Shown here: positions 22,986-32,045 of the stretch, piece by piece
Layout: every line of letters begins with the position of its first letter
How positions within the stretch are numbered: the stretch's first letter is position 1
Assembly (NCBI RefSeq): GCF_016714285.1
Contig: NZ_JADJNN010000022.1
Coordinates: forward strand, 62,001-126,000
From: Nannocystis sp.
GTDB lineage: Bacteria; Myxococcota_A; Polyangia; Nannocystales; Nannocystaceae
Direction of reading: 5' to 3'
Length of the DNA stretch: 64,000 nt
Notes under the pieces: generated by a model
What the model was told of the DNA's origin: nothing
Databases searched by the model: none
The model's input: the letters and a program-made list of their open reading frames with translations, nothing else
Program-made: the position numbers and the translations under genes

Positions 22986-24677
22986 TCAGAACACAGGCAC
23001 ATAGGCCGGTGGCATCTCGCCCGGACCGTCGCCGATGTTCTGGTAATTGCCATACCCGAGGTTGCCACCCTTGCCGAGACCCCAGCAGCGCACTTTGGTC
23101 CCGGCGAAGGTCGCGCAGCTGTATGAGTAGGCGACGGCGAGATCGAGCGCCGGGCCGCCGAGGTCGAGGTTTGGTGTGGGCATCTCGCCAGGTTCGTCGC
23201 CCAGGTTGTCGGTATGGCCATAGCCGAGGGATCCCGACGAATTCTCGCCCCAGCAGCGCACGTCGCCGGCGGCGAGGATCGCGCAGGTATGTGCGTCGCC
23301 GGGGATCAGGCGCTTCACTGCGCCGCCGACGGGGATGTCGCCGGCCTTGATCGCGTCACCGACATAGTTGGTATGGCCATATCCCTTCTGTCCATAATCA
23401 TTGTAGCCGGTGCAGCGGATCGCGCCGCCAGCGAGGCGCGCGCAGACCTCGCCCGAGACCTCGACGACGAAGCCGCCGAAGTACACGCCATAGGGCAGAT
23501 GGTCCGTCCCCCAGCACGCGACGGTGCCGTTCTCCCGCAGGACGCACGATTGATCGCGGTTCCCGTGGATCTGTACGACCTTGCCCGCCAGTGGGATGTC
23601 GTTCGGCGGCATCTCCCCCGGTCCGTCGCCGATCGAGGCGGGGGAGTGCGCGCCCCAGCAGCGGACCTTGCCGTTCATGAGCAGCGCGCAGGTGTTAAAC
23701 TCGCCGGCGGCGATCTGTATCACCGCGCCGCCGACATCGACGTCGGGCGGCGGCATCTCGCCGGGCTCGTCGCCGATGTTCTCGGTGTTCCCATAGCCGA
23801 GGGCTCCGACCGCGCCGTAGCCCCAGCAGCGGACCGTCCCGCCCGCGAGCAACGCGCAGGTGTGCACGTCGCCGGCCGTGAGCTGCACGACGGTGCCGCC
23901 GACGTTGACATCGGGTGGTGGCATTTCGCCGGGGGCGTTGCCGATCTGCTGGGTCGACCCGTACCCGAGCTCCCCGTGTTTGGCCGAGCCGCCCCAGCAG
24001 CGGACCTTGCCCGCTGGCGACAGCGCGCACATATGCGTGGAGCCGGCGACGATCTTCGGCGGGGTGTAGGTGAAGGGATTGCCGCAGTGGTTGGGGCATT
24101 CGTCTGCGGGGTTGTCGTTCCCGTCGTCGCAGTCCTCGACGCCGACGTGGAGCAGACCGTCGCCACAGGCCGCTGCGCGACACTGGGTGGTGCATGGGCC
24201 GCCATCGTTGTTGTCCTGGCCGAGGTCGCACTGCTCGCTGCAATTGGGGTCGTCGACGAGATCGAGCACGCCGTCCCCGCAGCTCGGAGGTCCGCCGGTC
24301 GTCTCCCATCCGCACGAGTCGGCCCCGGTCGTGTCGCTCGTCGTCCCGCCCGAGCAGGTACCGGAGTCCGGGCACGTATCGGAGCCCGAGTTTGCCCCGC
24401 TGGTGGTCGCGTCCGAGGTGGCCGAGATCGCGGTCGTCGACGAGCTCCCGCCCTCCGTCGTGGCGCTTGTCGTCTCGGTCGTGGTGCTGGTCGTGCCGGT
24501 GATCGAGGTGCTCGCCGATGTCGTCACGGCGCCTGCTGTGCCGCTCATCGAGGGATCTGCCGTCGCATCGGAGGTTGTCGGGCCCGTCGTGCTCTCTCCA
24601 CCGGTCCCGGGCGCATCCGAGCAGGCGGTCAGCAGCGCGATGCACAGGGACATTCGGACGATGGCGGGAGCGTGCAT
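22986..24677 (-). CDS. Lipoprotein with RCC1-type repeats
   Basis: A 563-residue lipoprotein. MHAPAIVRMSLCIALLTAC gives a signal peptide with lipobox. A 120-residue Ser/Thr linker comes next, then two Cys-rich repeats (CGDGVLD, CEQCDLGQ and CGDGLLHVGVEDCDDGN), then at least seven RCC1-like blades, each with the pattern C-A-L then VRCWG then LGYG. Such beta-propellers bind proteins or glycans on the cell surface. The ATG at 24677 is preferred because it supplies a positively charged n-region; ATG 24653 is an alternative. It lies 44 bases upstream of the previous lipoprotein gene on the same strand. Confidence 0.88.
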   Translation of the reverse strand: MHAPAIVRMSLCIALLTACSDAPGTGGESTTGPTTSDATADPSMSGTAGAVTTSASTSITGTTSTTTETTSATTEGGSSSTTAISATSDATTSGANSGSDTCPDSGTCSGGTTSDTTGADSCGWETTGGPPSCGDGVLDLVDDPNCSEQCDLGQDNNDGGPCTTQCRAAACGDGLLHVGVEDCDDGNDNPADECPNHCGNPFTYTPPKIVAGSTHMCALSPAGKVRCWGGSAKHGELGYGSTQQIGNAPGEMPPPDVNVGGTVVQLTAGDVHTCALLAGGTVRCWGYGAVGALGYGNTENIGDEPGEMPPPDVDVGGAVIQIAAGEFNTCALLMNGKVRCWGAHSPASIGDGPGEMPPNDIPLAGKVVQIHGNRDQSCVLRENGTVACWGTDHLPYGVYFGGFVVEVSGEVCARLAGGAIRCTGYNDYGQKGYGHTNYVGDAIKAGDIPVGGAVKRLIPGDAHTCAILAAGDVRCWGENSSGSLGYGHTDNLGDEPGEMPTPNLDLGGPALDLAVAYSYSCATFAGTKVRCWGLGKGGNLGYGNYQNIGDGPGEMPPAYVPVF

Positions 24678-24950
24678 CCATCGCAGAATGCTGCGCGAGC
24701 CAGGTTTGCCAATGCGCAGAGATTTCGACGGCCAGCGGCGCCGCCGGCAGCAATTTCCGAGGCGATCGACTTCGAGGAAGCGCCCCGGTGCTTGCACCTT
24801 CGCGGGGTCGGGGCGGCTTGCGCGGGCGGGTGTCGATCGGGAGGCTTGCGGTGGCGATGGGGGTTGCGCTGGTGCTCGCGGGCGGGTGGCCGCGGGTCGC
24901 GGAGCGGGTTGATCGTCACCGATCGGCGCGGGTCGTGGCAGGATGAGCGG

Positions 24951-25592
24951 GTGGAGCAGCGCCGGTCAGGTACCCCGCGACGAGCACGTTGGCGCTGCCA
25001 CGCGTCCGCTGCGGCGCGCGTTGGTCTCGTGCTCGTGGCTGGTGTGGCGCCGTGTCGGGTCGAGGCGGGGGAGGCGGTGGCGAGCGGCCCGGAGGGGCGG
25101 GCGATCGATGCGGCGGTGCCGATGGCTGTGCCATGGCGTCCGCGACCGCCATCTCCTCCGCCGCGGAGCTCGCCCGCGGAGGACGCGATTGCGCAGGTCA
25201 TGGAGCGGCGGGCAGCGGAGCGGCGGGCCAGCGCGACACCCACGGCGCCCGAGGGTCCTCGGCGAGGTATTGGCATGATGATCACCGGTGGCGCGCTCAT
25301 CTTCCCGGGCGGGCTCGCGTTGATCAGCTTTGGACTGCTGGTCCGGGGCTTTTCGGGCTTCGGGTGTTTTACCGAGTGTGACGGGAGCGACGCGCCCAGC
25401 GGCGACGGCGGCGGCGGGGTTGGATTGATCGCCGTCGGGGGGCTCAGCATCGCCACCGGGATCGGGCTTATCGCGCTCGGCGCCCACCGAAATTCGCAGT
25501 GGCGCAGCTGGAAGAAGCAGCAGACCGCGGCGCCGACGGTGACCCGGACGGCGCTCGGGACCTGGAGCGTCGGCGTCGCGCTGCGCTTCTGA
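24951..25592 (+). CDS. Secreted/membrane protein with two glycine-rich hydrophobic segments
   Basis: A 213-residue protein if started at the GTG at 24951, which follows AGGA by seven bases. Residues 1-40 resemble a signal peptide with an Arg-rich n-region and the core RVGLVLVAGVAP. The middle has a Pro-rich stretch and a short charged helix (AEDAIAQVMERRAAERRA). The C-terminal half holds two Gly-rich hydrophobic segments separated by a CFTEC loop, and ends LGTWSVGVALRF, a terminal Phe as in outer-membrane proteins. Similar small proteins with paired Gly-rich helices occur in myxobacteria without assigned function. The start is uncertain. Confidence 0.65.
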   Translation: MEQRRSGTPRRARWRCHASAAARVGLVLVAGVAPCRVEAGEAVASGPEGRAIDAAVPMAVPWRPRPPSPPPRSSPAEDAIAQVMERRAAERRASATPTAPEGPRRGIGMMITGGALIFPGGLALISFGLLVRGFSGFGCFTECDGSDAPSGDGGGGVGLIAVGGLSIATGIGLIALGAHRNSQWRSWKKQQTAAPTVTRTALGTWSVGVALRF

Positions 25593-25623
25593 CGGCGCCT
25601 TCGCGCAAGCCTGGATTGTTCGT

Positions 25624-25643
25624 ACATGTCCTTCAGGACATGT
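25624..25643. repeat. Perfect hairpin ACATGTCC-TTCA-GGACATGT, copy 2
   Basis: Arms of eight bases (nine if the outer loop bases pair) around a TTCA loop lie between two convergent genes and overlap the end of the DTW-domain gene. No T-run follows, so an intrinsic terminator is possible but not indicated. It is the best-formed copy of the recurrent hairpin family. Confidence 0.75.
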
Positions 25644-26700
25644 GGTCGGCCGCGCGGAGCTCGTGGGCGATCGCGGTGATGATGGCGAGGCGTTGTTCGG
25701 CGCGATCGGGGCCGGTGGGCAGCATGCTGCGTTTGCCGAGGGCCTCGCGGCGGAGGGCGCGGAGGTCGAGGAGGGGGGCGTGGGCCCAGCCGGGGGCGCC
25801 GCGCAGGCGGTTCAGGCCGTTGTATCCCCAGCCGCCGAGCACGGCGTCAGCGCCGAGGAAGTCGCGCCAGGCGGCCTGGGCGTGGCCGCGTTCGTCGTCG
25901 TTGCGGGCGTGGACGTGGAGGCGTTCGCCGGTGGCGGGGCGCAATGCGAGCAGCTCGACCAGGACGGGTTCACCGCCGTCCTGGGGAGATTCGTGCTCGA
26001 CATAAAAGACGACGAGGCGGGGCCAGGCGGCGCGTAGGGGGGCGAGGAGGTGGGCGAGGAGGTCGGGTTTATCGCGGGTGGGGTGGCGCTTGTGGTGGCG
26101 AGATTGGCCGTGGTTGTGGGCGCGGAACTCGAGCTGGGTGTCGACCATGCGGGTGAAGGCGGCGAGCATCGGGGTGTAGCGGCCGGGTGCGTGCTCGAGG
26201 TGCTCGAGGGCGTGGGCGGTGGCCTCGATGGTGGACAGGCAGTGCTCGGCGGGTTCGCGGCGGATGCGATAGTTGCTGGTGAAGTCGGGGTGGAAGGCGA
26301 CGCGCGGGAGGGCCTGCAGCAGCGCGCTGCGCTGGACGATCTTCCTGGCGTTACTCCACGTGCCGTCGACCACGACCAGGGTGCGTGGGGGTGTGGGCAG
26401 GGTCGCGATGTCGACGGCGTCGGCGGCGGGGAACAGGATGAAGGTGTCGGGGTCAGCGAGCTCGGCGGCGAACTCGGGCGATTGGTCGGGCGACCACAGC
26501 ACGTGCATGCTCGAGTTGGGGAGCGAGAGGTGGGCCATGCGGCAGGTGCTGACGCCGACGCGGGCCTCGCGGGGGTGCTGCAGGAAGACCACGCGGGTGC
26601 GGCTCGGGACCGGCACGAGCTCGGCGCACCAGCACACGGAGCTGGGTCGGCGGCAGCGGGGGCAGAGCTCGCGGGTGGGGGTGTCGATGGGCGTGCTCAT
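25633..26700 (-). CDS. DTW-domain tRNA-uridine aminocarboxypropyltransferase, extended
   Basis: A 355-residue protein whose first 200 residues match the DTW family, which transfers the 3-amino-3-carboxypropyl group of SAM to uridine in tRNA (acp3U, TapT/DTWD). Visible are a zinc-type Cys cluster CPRCRRPSSVCWC, the SAM-site region FLQHPREARVGVSTCRMAHL and the signature VVVDGTWSNARK. Residues 205-355 are an extra domain not present in E. coli TapT. Its pattern LVVFYVEHES, DAVLGGWGYNGLNRL and LLDLRALRREAL recalls an RNase H-like exonuclease fold but lacks the expected acidic residues. The ATG at 26700 is chosen over the GTG at 26715. Confidence 0.85.
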   Translation of the reverse strand: MSTPIDTPTRELCPRCRRPSSVCWCAELVPVPSRTRVVFLQHPREARVGVSTCRMAHLSLPNSSMHVLWSPDQSPEFAAELADPDTFILFPAADAVDIATLPTPPRTLVVVDGTWSNARKIVQRSALLQALPRVAFHPDFTSNYRIRREPAEHCLSTIEATAHALEHLEHAPGRYTPMLAAFTRMVDTQLEFRAHNHGQSRHHKRHPTRDKPDLLAHLLAPLRAAWPRLVVFYVEHESPQDGGEPVLVELLALRPATGERLHVHARNDDERGHAQAAWRDFLGADAVLGGWGYNGLNRLRGAPGWAHAPLLDLRALRREALGKRSMLPTGPDRAEQRLAIITAIAHELRAADHMS

Positions 26701-26793
26701 GGGATGGTGGGGCACGAGCCCGTGCGGGTGACGTGGTCGCGGCGAGCGGGCGGTCGCATGGGCGCGGATGGTATCAGGCCGGGGCGCGGCGCA

Positions 26794-26970
26794 GCGGGCG
26801 ATCCCGGCGTCTGGACAGGGCTCAGGTGCGCGGCGAGACTCGAGGTCATGGCCGAGGTCGACTGGTGGCTGGGCGGCCGACTCGCAGTCCGCTGAGCTCG
26901 CCGGCGCTGTCGCTCGATCGGCTGCACACTCGCTTCGGCGAGGGGTTCTTCAAGGCGGCGATGATTTCTC
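26794..26970 (+). pseudogene. Deleted copy of the PH-domain membrane protein gene
   Basis: This segment is nearly identical to the promoter, start and 3' part of the gene at 34123-34581. It shares GGCGTCTGGACAGGGCTCA upstream, GACTGGTGGCTGGG near the start, and the coding stretch for RSPLSSPALSLDRLH and FGEGFFKAAMI. About 220 bases of the intact copy (34174-34393, the membrane segments) are missing here, which also breaks the frame, and homology stops at 26970. It is a non-functional duplicate. The remaining 132 bases to the sigma-factor gene hold only that gene's upstream region. Confidence 0.85.
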
Positions 26971-27102
26971 GATCCTCGAGTCCGGGTCGGGGCATGGTCA
27001 CCTGGTACCGGGGTATGCGTTCCTGGCCAACGCCGGGGCCGTCGTCCTCCTGGCGCATGGTGTGCACATAAAAGCCCGGCCCACGCGAACGACGGGAGTG
27101 GG

Positions 27103-27783
27103 GTGCGGGACCATGTTTCGCGGGTGCACGCCCGGGCAGAAGCGAGTAGCTTGGCGGAGGTGACCTCGACGAGCAGCGACGAGCAGCTGTTGACGGCCTG
27201 GCGCGCGGGCGATCGCGGCGCGGGCGAGCAGCTGTTCGAACGCTACTACGAGCCGGTCGCGCGCTTCTTCCTCAACAAGACCGACGCCGGGGCCGAGCTG
27301 ATCCAGCAGACCTTCCTGGCCTGCATCGAGGGCGCGGCCAGCTTCCGCGGCGAGGGCAGCTTCCGCAGCTACGTGTTTGCGATCGCGTATCGCCAGCTGT
27401 GCCGGCACTACCGCGACCGCAAGGGCGAGCCCATCGACCTCAGCGAGGTCTCGGTCGCCGCGCTGCAGCCCTCGCCGAGCCAGGTGATGATCGCGGGCGA
27501 GGAGCTCAGGCTCCTGCTCGCCGGCCTGCGCCAGATCCCGGTCGACTGCCAGGTCGCGCTCGAACTGCTGTACTGGGAGCAGCTGACCACCGCCGAGATG
27601 GCCGCGGTGCTCGCCATCCCCGAGGGCACGGTGAAATCGCGGCTGCGACGCGGCCGCGCGCTGCTGCGCGCCGCGATCGAGACCCTGGCACGAAACCCCG
27701 AGCTGGCCGGCAGCACCCTGCTCGGCATCGAGACCTGGGCCCGCGCCCTGCGGGCCCGCGTGGGCCTCCCGCAAGAAAAGTGA
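27103..27783 (+). CDS. ECF-type RNA polymerase sigma factor
   Basis: A 226-residue sigma-70 family factor. Region 2 spans LLTAWRAGDRGAGEQLFERYY to FRSYVFAIAYRQLCRHY, and region 4 spans IPVDCQVALELLYWEQLTTAEM to EGTVKSRLRRGRALL, with the helix-turn-helix in the latter. Regions 1 and 3 are absent, as in ECF factors. It directs transcription of a restricted regulon. The GTG at 27103 follows GGGAG by five bases; a GTG at 27160 would remove a 19-residue N-terminal tail and begin closer to usual ECF starts. The Ser/Thr kinase gene starts 60 bases downstream, an arrangement repeated in Nannocystis-like genomes in which the kinase may control the sigma factor. Confidence 0.9.
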   Translation: MRDHVSRVHARAEASSLAEVTSTSSDEQLLTAWRAGDRGAGEQLFERYYEPVARFFLNKTDAGAELIQQTFLACIEGAASFRGEGSFRSYVFAIAYRQLCRHYRDRKGEPIDLSEVSVAALQPSPSQVMIAGEELRLLLAGLRQIPVDCQVALELLYWEQLTTAEMAAVLAIPEGTVKSRLRRGRALLRAAIETLARNPELAGSTLLGIETWARALRARVGLPQEK

Positions 27784-27843
27784 CGCACGAGTGATCCGGA
27801 TGCGACCGGTTGGAACCACTGCGGACAGAAGGAAGCCCACCGC

Positions 27844-30800
27844 ATGTCCCGCATCCAGGAGCACGCCATGAAGATCGTCGACATCGACGCCACCCAGCCC
27901 GATCGATCGCCGGGGACGCTCGACGTGTCGATCGGCGCCGACACCTTCGCCTCGCCCGGGCTGCGGCCCGAGGTGCTCGGCGACGCGGCCCAGCGGCAGA
28001 CCAAGGCGATGATCCACGCGGCCCTCTTCAAGGCCACCGGCGAGGCCTCGCGCATCGGCCCTTACCAGGTCCAGCGCTTGCTCGGTGAGGGCGGGATGGG
28101 GGTCGTGTACGCGGCCTACGACGACAAGCTCGAGCGCACGGTCGCCCTGAAGCTGATCCGCGGCGCCGCGATGCGTCGCCCCGATGGCCGGGCCCGGACC
28201 CTGCGTGAGGCACGAGCCCTGGCGCGCGTGTCCCATCCCAACGTGGTCCACGTGTACCAGGTCGGCGAGGTCGACGACGAGATCTACGTGGCGATGGAAT
28301 TGCTCACCGGCCCGACGCTGCGCGCCTGGCTCGCCGCGAGGCCGCGGGCCTGGCGCGAGGTGCTCGCGGTGTTTCGTCAGGCCGGCGAGGGGCTCGCCGC
28401 GGCCCATCGCCAGGGCGTGGTCCACCGCGACTTCAAGCCCGCCAACGTGATCGTCGGCGACGACGGGCGCGTGCGCGTCCTCGACTTCGGCCTCGCCCAC
28501 TTCGGCGAGGACGGCGAAGCCAGAGCCCTCCCGCCCGCCGGCGAGATCACCGACGTGTTGCTGACCCAGACCGGCGCGGTGCTGGGCACGCCCGCCTACA
28601 TGGCCGCGGAACAATTCGCGGGCGCACGCGGCGACACCAAGACCGATCAATTCAGCTTCTGCACCGCGCTCTACGAGGCGCTCTACGGCCAGCGCCCGTT
28701 TGTCGGCGACCAGCTGGGCACCCTCGCCCAGGCCGTGCAGGGCGGCCAGGTGCTCCCCGTGAAGCACCGCCACGACGTACCACCGTGGCTGCATCGGGTG
28801 GTCGTGCGCGGCCTGCAGCCGGACCCCGCGACGCGCTGGGCCTCCCTGGACGCCCTGCTGCTCGCGCTCAACCCCCCGGCGTCGCAGACCCGCCGGGGCC
28901 GGCTCGTCGCCACCGTCGCCGCCGCGTCCGCGCTGCTGATCGGCGGCGTCGGCTATGTGTACAACCGCGAGTCCACGCCGCCGCAAGCCGCGACCCCGCC
29001 CGAGACCACGGCGGACCAGCGAGCCGAAATGTTATGGTCACAGGACGCGCGCGTGCTGGTCGAGGCCCGCGCCGCGCTGATCACCGACCCCTTGCAAACG
29101 ATCTGGCGCCTCGGCGTGCTCGGCAGCGACGACCCGCAGATCTGGCAGCAAGCGCGCTTCCTCGCCAACGCCGCGACGGCTCGCGGGCTCCCGGCCCAGC
29201 TGCGACGCGCAGACTGGGCGCTGGCCAGCGCGTCGCCGCTGACCGGCGGCGGCCTGCTCGCCCGCGACGTCCTCGGCGCTGTGTGGCGCTGGGAGATGTC
29301 TGAAAAGACAGGTACGAAGATTCTCCCGGTCGACGCGGCGACGCAGCTGGTGGTCGCGCGCGACGTGCCCGTGTGGGCGGCGATCACCAGCAAGGCGGTC
29401 CAGGTGTTCGGCCCGGAGCGCGCACAGACGATTCAGCTCGGCGACACGATCTACCGCGACTGGCGGCTGGCCTCCGACGGGCGCACCTTGACCGCATCGA
29501 CGCAGACCTCGCCGCCGACGACCCCCTGGATCAGCACGGTGGTCCTGTGGGACCTGACCCAGCCCGGCACACCGCCGACCTCGCTTGCGCTTCCCCCCGA
29601 GACCTTCGCCGTGCTCGCCGACGACGCCTCGATCGTGCTCGTCCACGACCCGAAGGGGATCCGCGTCGTACGTCCCCACGAGGGCGGCGAGAAGCTGCTG
29701 AAGTACCGCGGCATGCCCTGGGCGCTGTCGGCCGATCGACGCTTTGTCGTCGCCCGCCCGGCCGACCGCGACGGCGCGCTCGACATCCTCGAGATCAAGA
29801 CGGGCAAGTCGCGCCGCGTCGAGGCCACGGAGGTGACGGTGCTCGCGGCCGACGACGTGTTGTTCACGCGCATGGACTACGGGCGGCCGTTTGTCCGCCG
29901 GGAATCCCTGGCCACCGGCGCGGTCGCCTGGCGGCTGCCGCTGCCGAGCCAGGCCGGATCGCAGGCGAGCCGGCTGATCGTCGACCCGGCCCACGAGCAA
30001 TTCGCGGCGGCGATCGGCGACGCCTGGGGCATCGGCGACCTGCGCCGCGGCGAGCTGACCACCTTTGTCACGCTCCCGAAGGACAGCACCCTGCAATGGG
30101 CCGGGCCCGGCGCGCTGATGGCCGTGACCGACAACGAGGTGCGGACCTACCGGCCCGCGACCTTCCCGGTGCAGCTGCGCCACCACGGATCGGGCTGCGG
30201 CCTGTCGCCGGGCGGACGCTGGGCGGTCGTCCAGCCCGCCGACGTGGAGACCGGCGAATACACGCGGGTCGAGCTCGCCACCCACAAGACCACGACCTTC
30301 CGCTGCCCGAGCCCGCCAAGGACCGAGGACCGCGGCGGCCAGTTCAGGAGCCACAACACCTCGGCCCGCATCGACGATAACGGGCAGATCGCCATGTTCG
30401 GAGCCGACGGCTGGAGCTGCTGGTGGGACGAGCAGCACGGGGCCCGGACGGGCGACGCCCGCCTCTCCGGGGGCCTGCTCGCCGAGATGCCCCGCGGGGT
30501 GGCGCTGGCCCAGGGCGCCGAGGTCGAGCTGTGGTCAGGGCCAGACCACCAGGCCCAGCGCTGGACGGCCGCGGCTCCCGTCGTGGAGCTGCTGGCCAGC
30601 CCCTCGGGCGCCGCCCTGGCCGTGCGCAGCGATCGGGGCGTGCAGGTGCTGCACGTCGACACCGGCGAGGTGATGGCGGTGAAGACCTGGGCGACGCCGG
30701 TAGGCCAGGCCGAGGTGCTGGCGAGCACCATGGCGTGGAGCCCCGACAGCACGCGCCTGGCCGTGCTCGACAAGGTCCTGGCCTCGCTCGAGCTGAGCGT

Positions 30801-31287
30801 GTGGGACGTGGTCGGGGCGCCACAGGAGGTCCTGGCGCCGAACTACGTGACCCTCAGCGGACATGTCCTCGAGGACAGCCCAGGACGGCCCCGCAATCGC
30901 ATCACCTTCACGCCGGCCGGCACCGCCGTGGCCGTCACGAATCGCCCCGAATCCTTGCTGCTCGTCGACCTCGAGACCCACCAGACGCGACAGACCGCGG
31001 TGCCTGACCTGCTCAACCTGCGCATGCGCAGCGAGACCGACGCGATCGGGATCGACCTCCGCAATACCCCGTACCTGATCGACTTCACCACGCGGGAGGT
31101 GTCCCCCCTGGCGCCGGACACGGAGGCCGGCGGCAATACACGCCCGCCGATGGTCCACGACGAGAATGGTTCGCTGTGGACCTGCGCCGCCCTCGGGCCC
31201 GGTACGCTGACCGAGATCACCGCCCTCGATGGATCGCAACCGCAGGAGCTACGGGCCAGGCTCCTCGATCTCGTCGCCGCGATGTGA
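27844..31287 (+). CDS. Transmembrane Ser/Thr protein kinase with WD40-like domain
   Basis: A 1147-residue Hanks-type kinase. The kinase domain (about residues 65-330) has the P-loop LGEGGMGVVY, the VALKLI lysine, the catalytic loop VHRDFKPANV, the DFGLAH metal site and the activation-segment end GTPAYMAAEQ. A single transmembrane helix, LVATVAAASALLIGGVGYVY, sits near 360-380. The roughly 770 residues beyond it contain recurring beta-blade units of WD40/TolB type (ADDASIVLVHD, GAVAWRLPLP, SPDSTRLAVLD), probably a periplasmic sensor or scaffold. A good Shine-Dalgarno (AAGGAAG) precedes the ATG. The GGAAC at 27812 resembles an ECF -35 element, but no -10 partner was recognised. It pairs with the ECF sigma gene upstream. 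Confidence 0.92.
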   Translation: MSRIQEHAMKIVDIDATQPDRSPGTLDVSIGADTFASPGLRPEVLGDAAQRQTKAMIHAALFKATGEASRIGPYQVQRLLGEGGMGVVYAAYDDKLERTVALKLIRGAAMRRPDGRARTLREARALARVSHPNVVHVYQVGEVDDEIYVAMELLTGPTLRAWLAARPRAWREVLAVFRQAGEGLAAAHRQGVVHRDFKPANVIVGDDGRVRVLDFGLAHFGEDGEARALPPAGEITDVLLTQTGAVLGTPAYMAAEQFAGARGDTKTDQFSFCTALYEALYGQRPFVGDQLGTLAQAVQGGQVLPVKHRHDVPPWLHRVVVRGLQPDPATRWASLDALLLALNPPASQTRRGRLVATVAAASALLIGGVGYVYNRESTPPQAATPPETTADQRAEMLWSQDARVLVEARAALITDPLQTIWRLGVLGSDDPQIWQQARFLANAATARGLPAQLRRADWALASASPLTGGGLLARDVLGAVWRWEMSEKTGTKILPVDAATQLVVARDVPVWAAITSKAVQVFGPERAQTIQLGDTIYRDWRLASDGRTLTASTQTSPPTTPWISTVVLWDLTQPGTPPTSLALPPETFAVLADDASIVLVHDPKGIRVVRPHEGGEKLLKYRGMPWALSADRRFVVARPADRDGALDILEIKTGKSRRVEATEVTVLAADDVLFTRMDYGRPFVRRESLATGAVAWRLPLPSQAGSQASRLIVDPAHEQFAAAIGDAWGIGDLRRGELTTFVTLPKDSTLQWAGPGALMAVTDNEVRTYRPATFPVQLRHHGSGCGLSPGGRWAVVQPADVETGEYTRVELATHKTTTFRCPSPPRTEDRGGQFRSHNTSARIDDNGQIAMFGADGWSCWWDEQHGARTGDARLSGGLLAEMPRGVALAQGAEVELWSGPDHQAQRWTAAAPVVELLASPSGAALAVRSDRGVQVLHVDTGEVMAVKTWATPVGQAEVLASTMAWSPDSTRLAVLDKVLASLELSVWDVVGAPQEVLAPNYVTLSGHVLEDSPGRPRNRITFTPAGTAVAVTNRPESLLLVDLETHQTRQTAVPDLLNLRMRSETDAIGIDLRNTPYLIDFTTREVSPLAPDTEAGGNTRPPMVHDENGSLWTCAALGPGTLTEITALDGSQPQELRARLLDLVAAM
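30864..30877. repeat. TGTCC-TCGA-GGACA hairpin, copy 3
   Basis: Five-base arms around TCGA lie within the kinase gene and overlap the palindrome GGACATGTCC at 30859-30868. It matches the core of the recurrent hairpin family. Confidence 0.55.
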
Positions 31288-31306
31288 CCCGACAAGCCAC
31301 CGGGCA

Positions 31307-31330
31307 GCCCGGGGCAGGCCTGCCCGGGGC
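31307..31330 (+). terminator. Strong GC hairpin downstream of the kinase gene
   Basis: GCCCGGGGCAGG followed by CCTGCCCGGGGC can fold into a stem of ten pairs with one mismatch and a four-base loop, 20 bases after the kinase stop. There is no T-run after it, so it is either a factor-dependent terminator or a 3'-end stabiliser. Confidence 0.5.
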
Positions 31331-31336
31331 CGTGAT

Positions 31337-31519
31337 TCAACGCGCCGCGAACTTCGCGATCTCGCTGCGAAACCACCCGTCCGCCTTGCCCGTGAACTGA
31401 TAGTTCGCTAGGCGGGGACCAATGTGTTTCGCTCTAGTCGAGATCACAAGGTTAATGAATGCCAGCCGGACAGGGCGCTCGAGTCGCCGATCTTCGCGGC
31501 GTTCTGCGTGAAGTGAGCC
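31337..31519 (-). pseudogene. Possible gene remnant (two overlapping frames)
   Basis: The minus strand carries two short stretches with strong G/C third-position bias in different frames. One ends SALSGWHSLTL at 31444. The other continues RAKHIGPRLANYQFTGKADG and WFRSEIAKFAAR to a stop at 31337. Read together across one frameshift they look like the last 55-60 residues of a protein whose upstream part has been replaced by the neighbouring small-protein gene. I do not recognise the family. Nothing else is seen between 31288 and 31525 apart from the hairpin at 31307. Confidence 0.35.
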
Positions 31520-31525
31520 GCGTGG

Positions 31526-31993
31526 TCAGGCTGGGGGGCGCTTGGGCGGGTCCGGGAGGCGATTGAGCAGCTCGTCGAGGGCTTCCTTGGTCTTTGTGGT
31601 GAGCCCGCCCTGGCGGTATTGTTCGACCAGGACCCGTTCGATGCGGGTGAGGTAGGCGTCGATGCCGGTGGTCGCGGAGTCGGTGGTTGCAGCGGCCTGG
31701 CCGGATGTGGGGGTGGGCTCGCTGGCGGCCGGCAACGCGGGCTGGACTGCGCCGAACATGTTGACCCACTGATCGAAGCCGAGGCCCCAGCGCAGGAGCG
31801 CGTAGAACGGGCGCCCGGGGTCCCTGGGGGAGAGGACGAGGCCGGCGAGGGCGAGGAGCAGCGCCACCGGTGCGAGGACCAAGTCCTTGAGGCCGTCGAT
31901 GAGGAGCTTGAGCTGGAATATGGCGACGTCGCGGGCCAGCGTCCACCGTCGGGACGTGAGCTCGCTTGCCGGTGTCGCTTCGGAGGGGACCAT
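31526..31993 (-). CDS. Small single-pass membrane protein
   Basis: A 155-residue protein starting at the ATG at 31993 (MVPSEATPASEL). One hydrophobic segment, LKDLVLAPVALLLALAGLVL, lies near 32-51. An Ala/Pro/Thr linker (about 85-110) and a charged C-terminal helix, IDAYLTRIERVLVEQYRQGG, follow. In-frame codons extend further upstream, but they overlap the divergent spacing and lack coding character. The function is unknown. It lies 52 bases from the fibrinogen-like lipoprotein gene on the same strand. Confidence 0.7.
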   Translation of the reverse strand: MVPSEATPASELTSRRWTLARDVAIFQLKLLIDGLKDLVLAPVALLLALAGLVLSPRDPGRPFYALLRWGLGFDQWVNMFGAVQPALPAASEPTPTSGQAAATTDSATTGIDAYLTRIERVLVEQYRQGGLTTKTKEALDELLNRLPDPPKRPPA

Positions 31994-32045
31994 TGGCGGC
32001 ACTGTACTCCACCTGGGCCTGGTACCGGGCTTCGCTCGCCACGAC

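Noticed and set aside
23214..24950. A long plus-strand frame ahead of the secreted protein at 24951
   Set aside because: It is the antisense of the RCC1 lipoprotein; only the part from 24951 onward shows signal-peptide and coding character.
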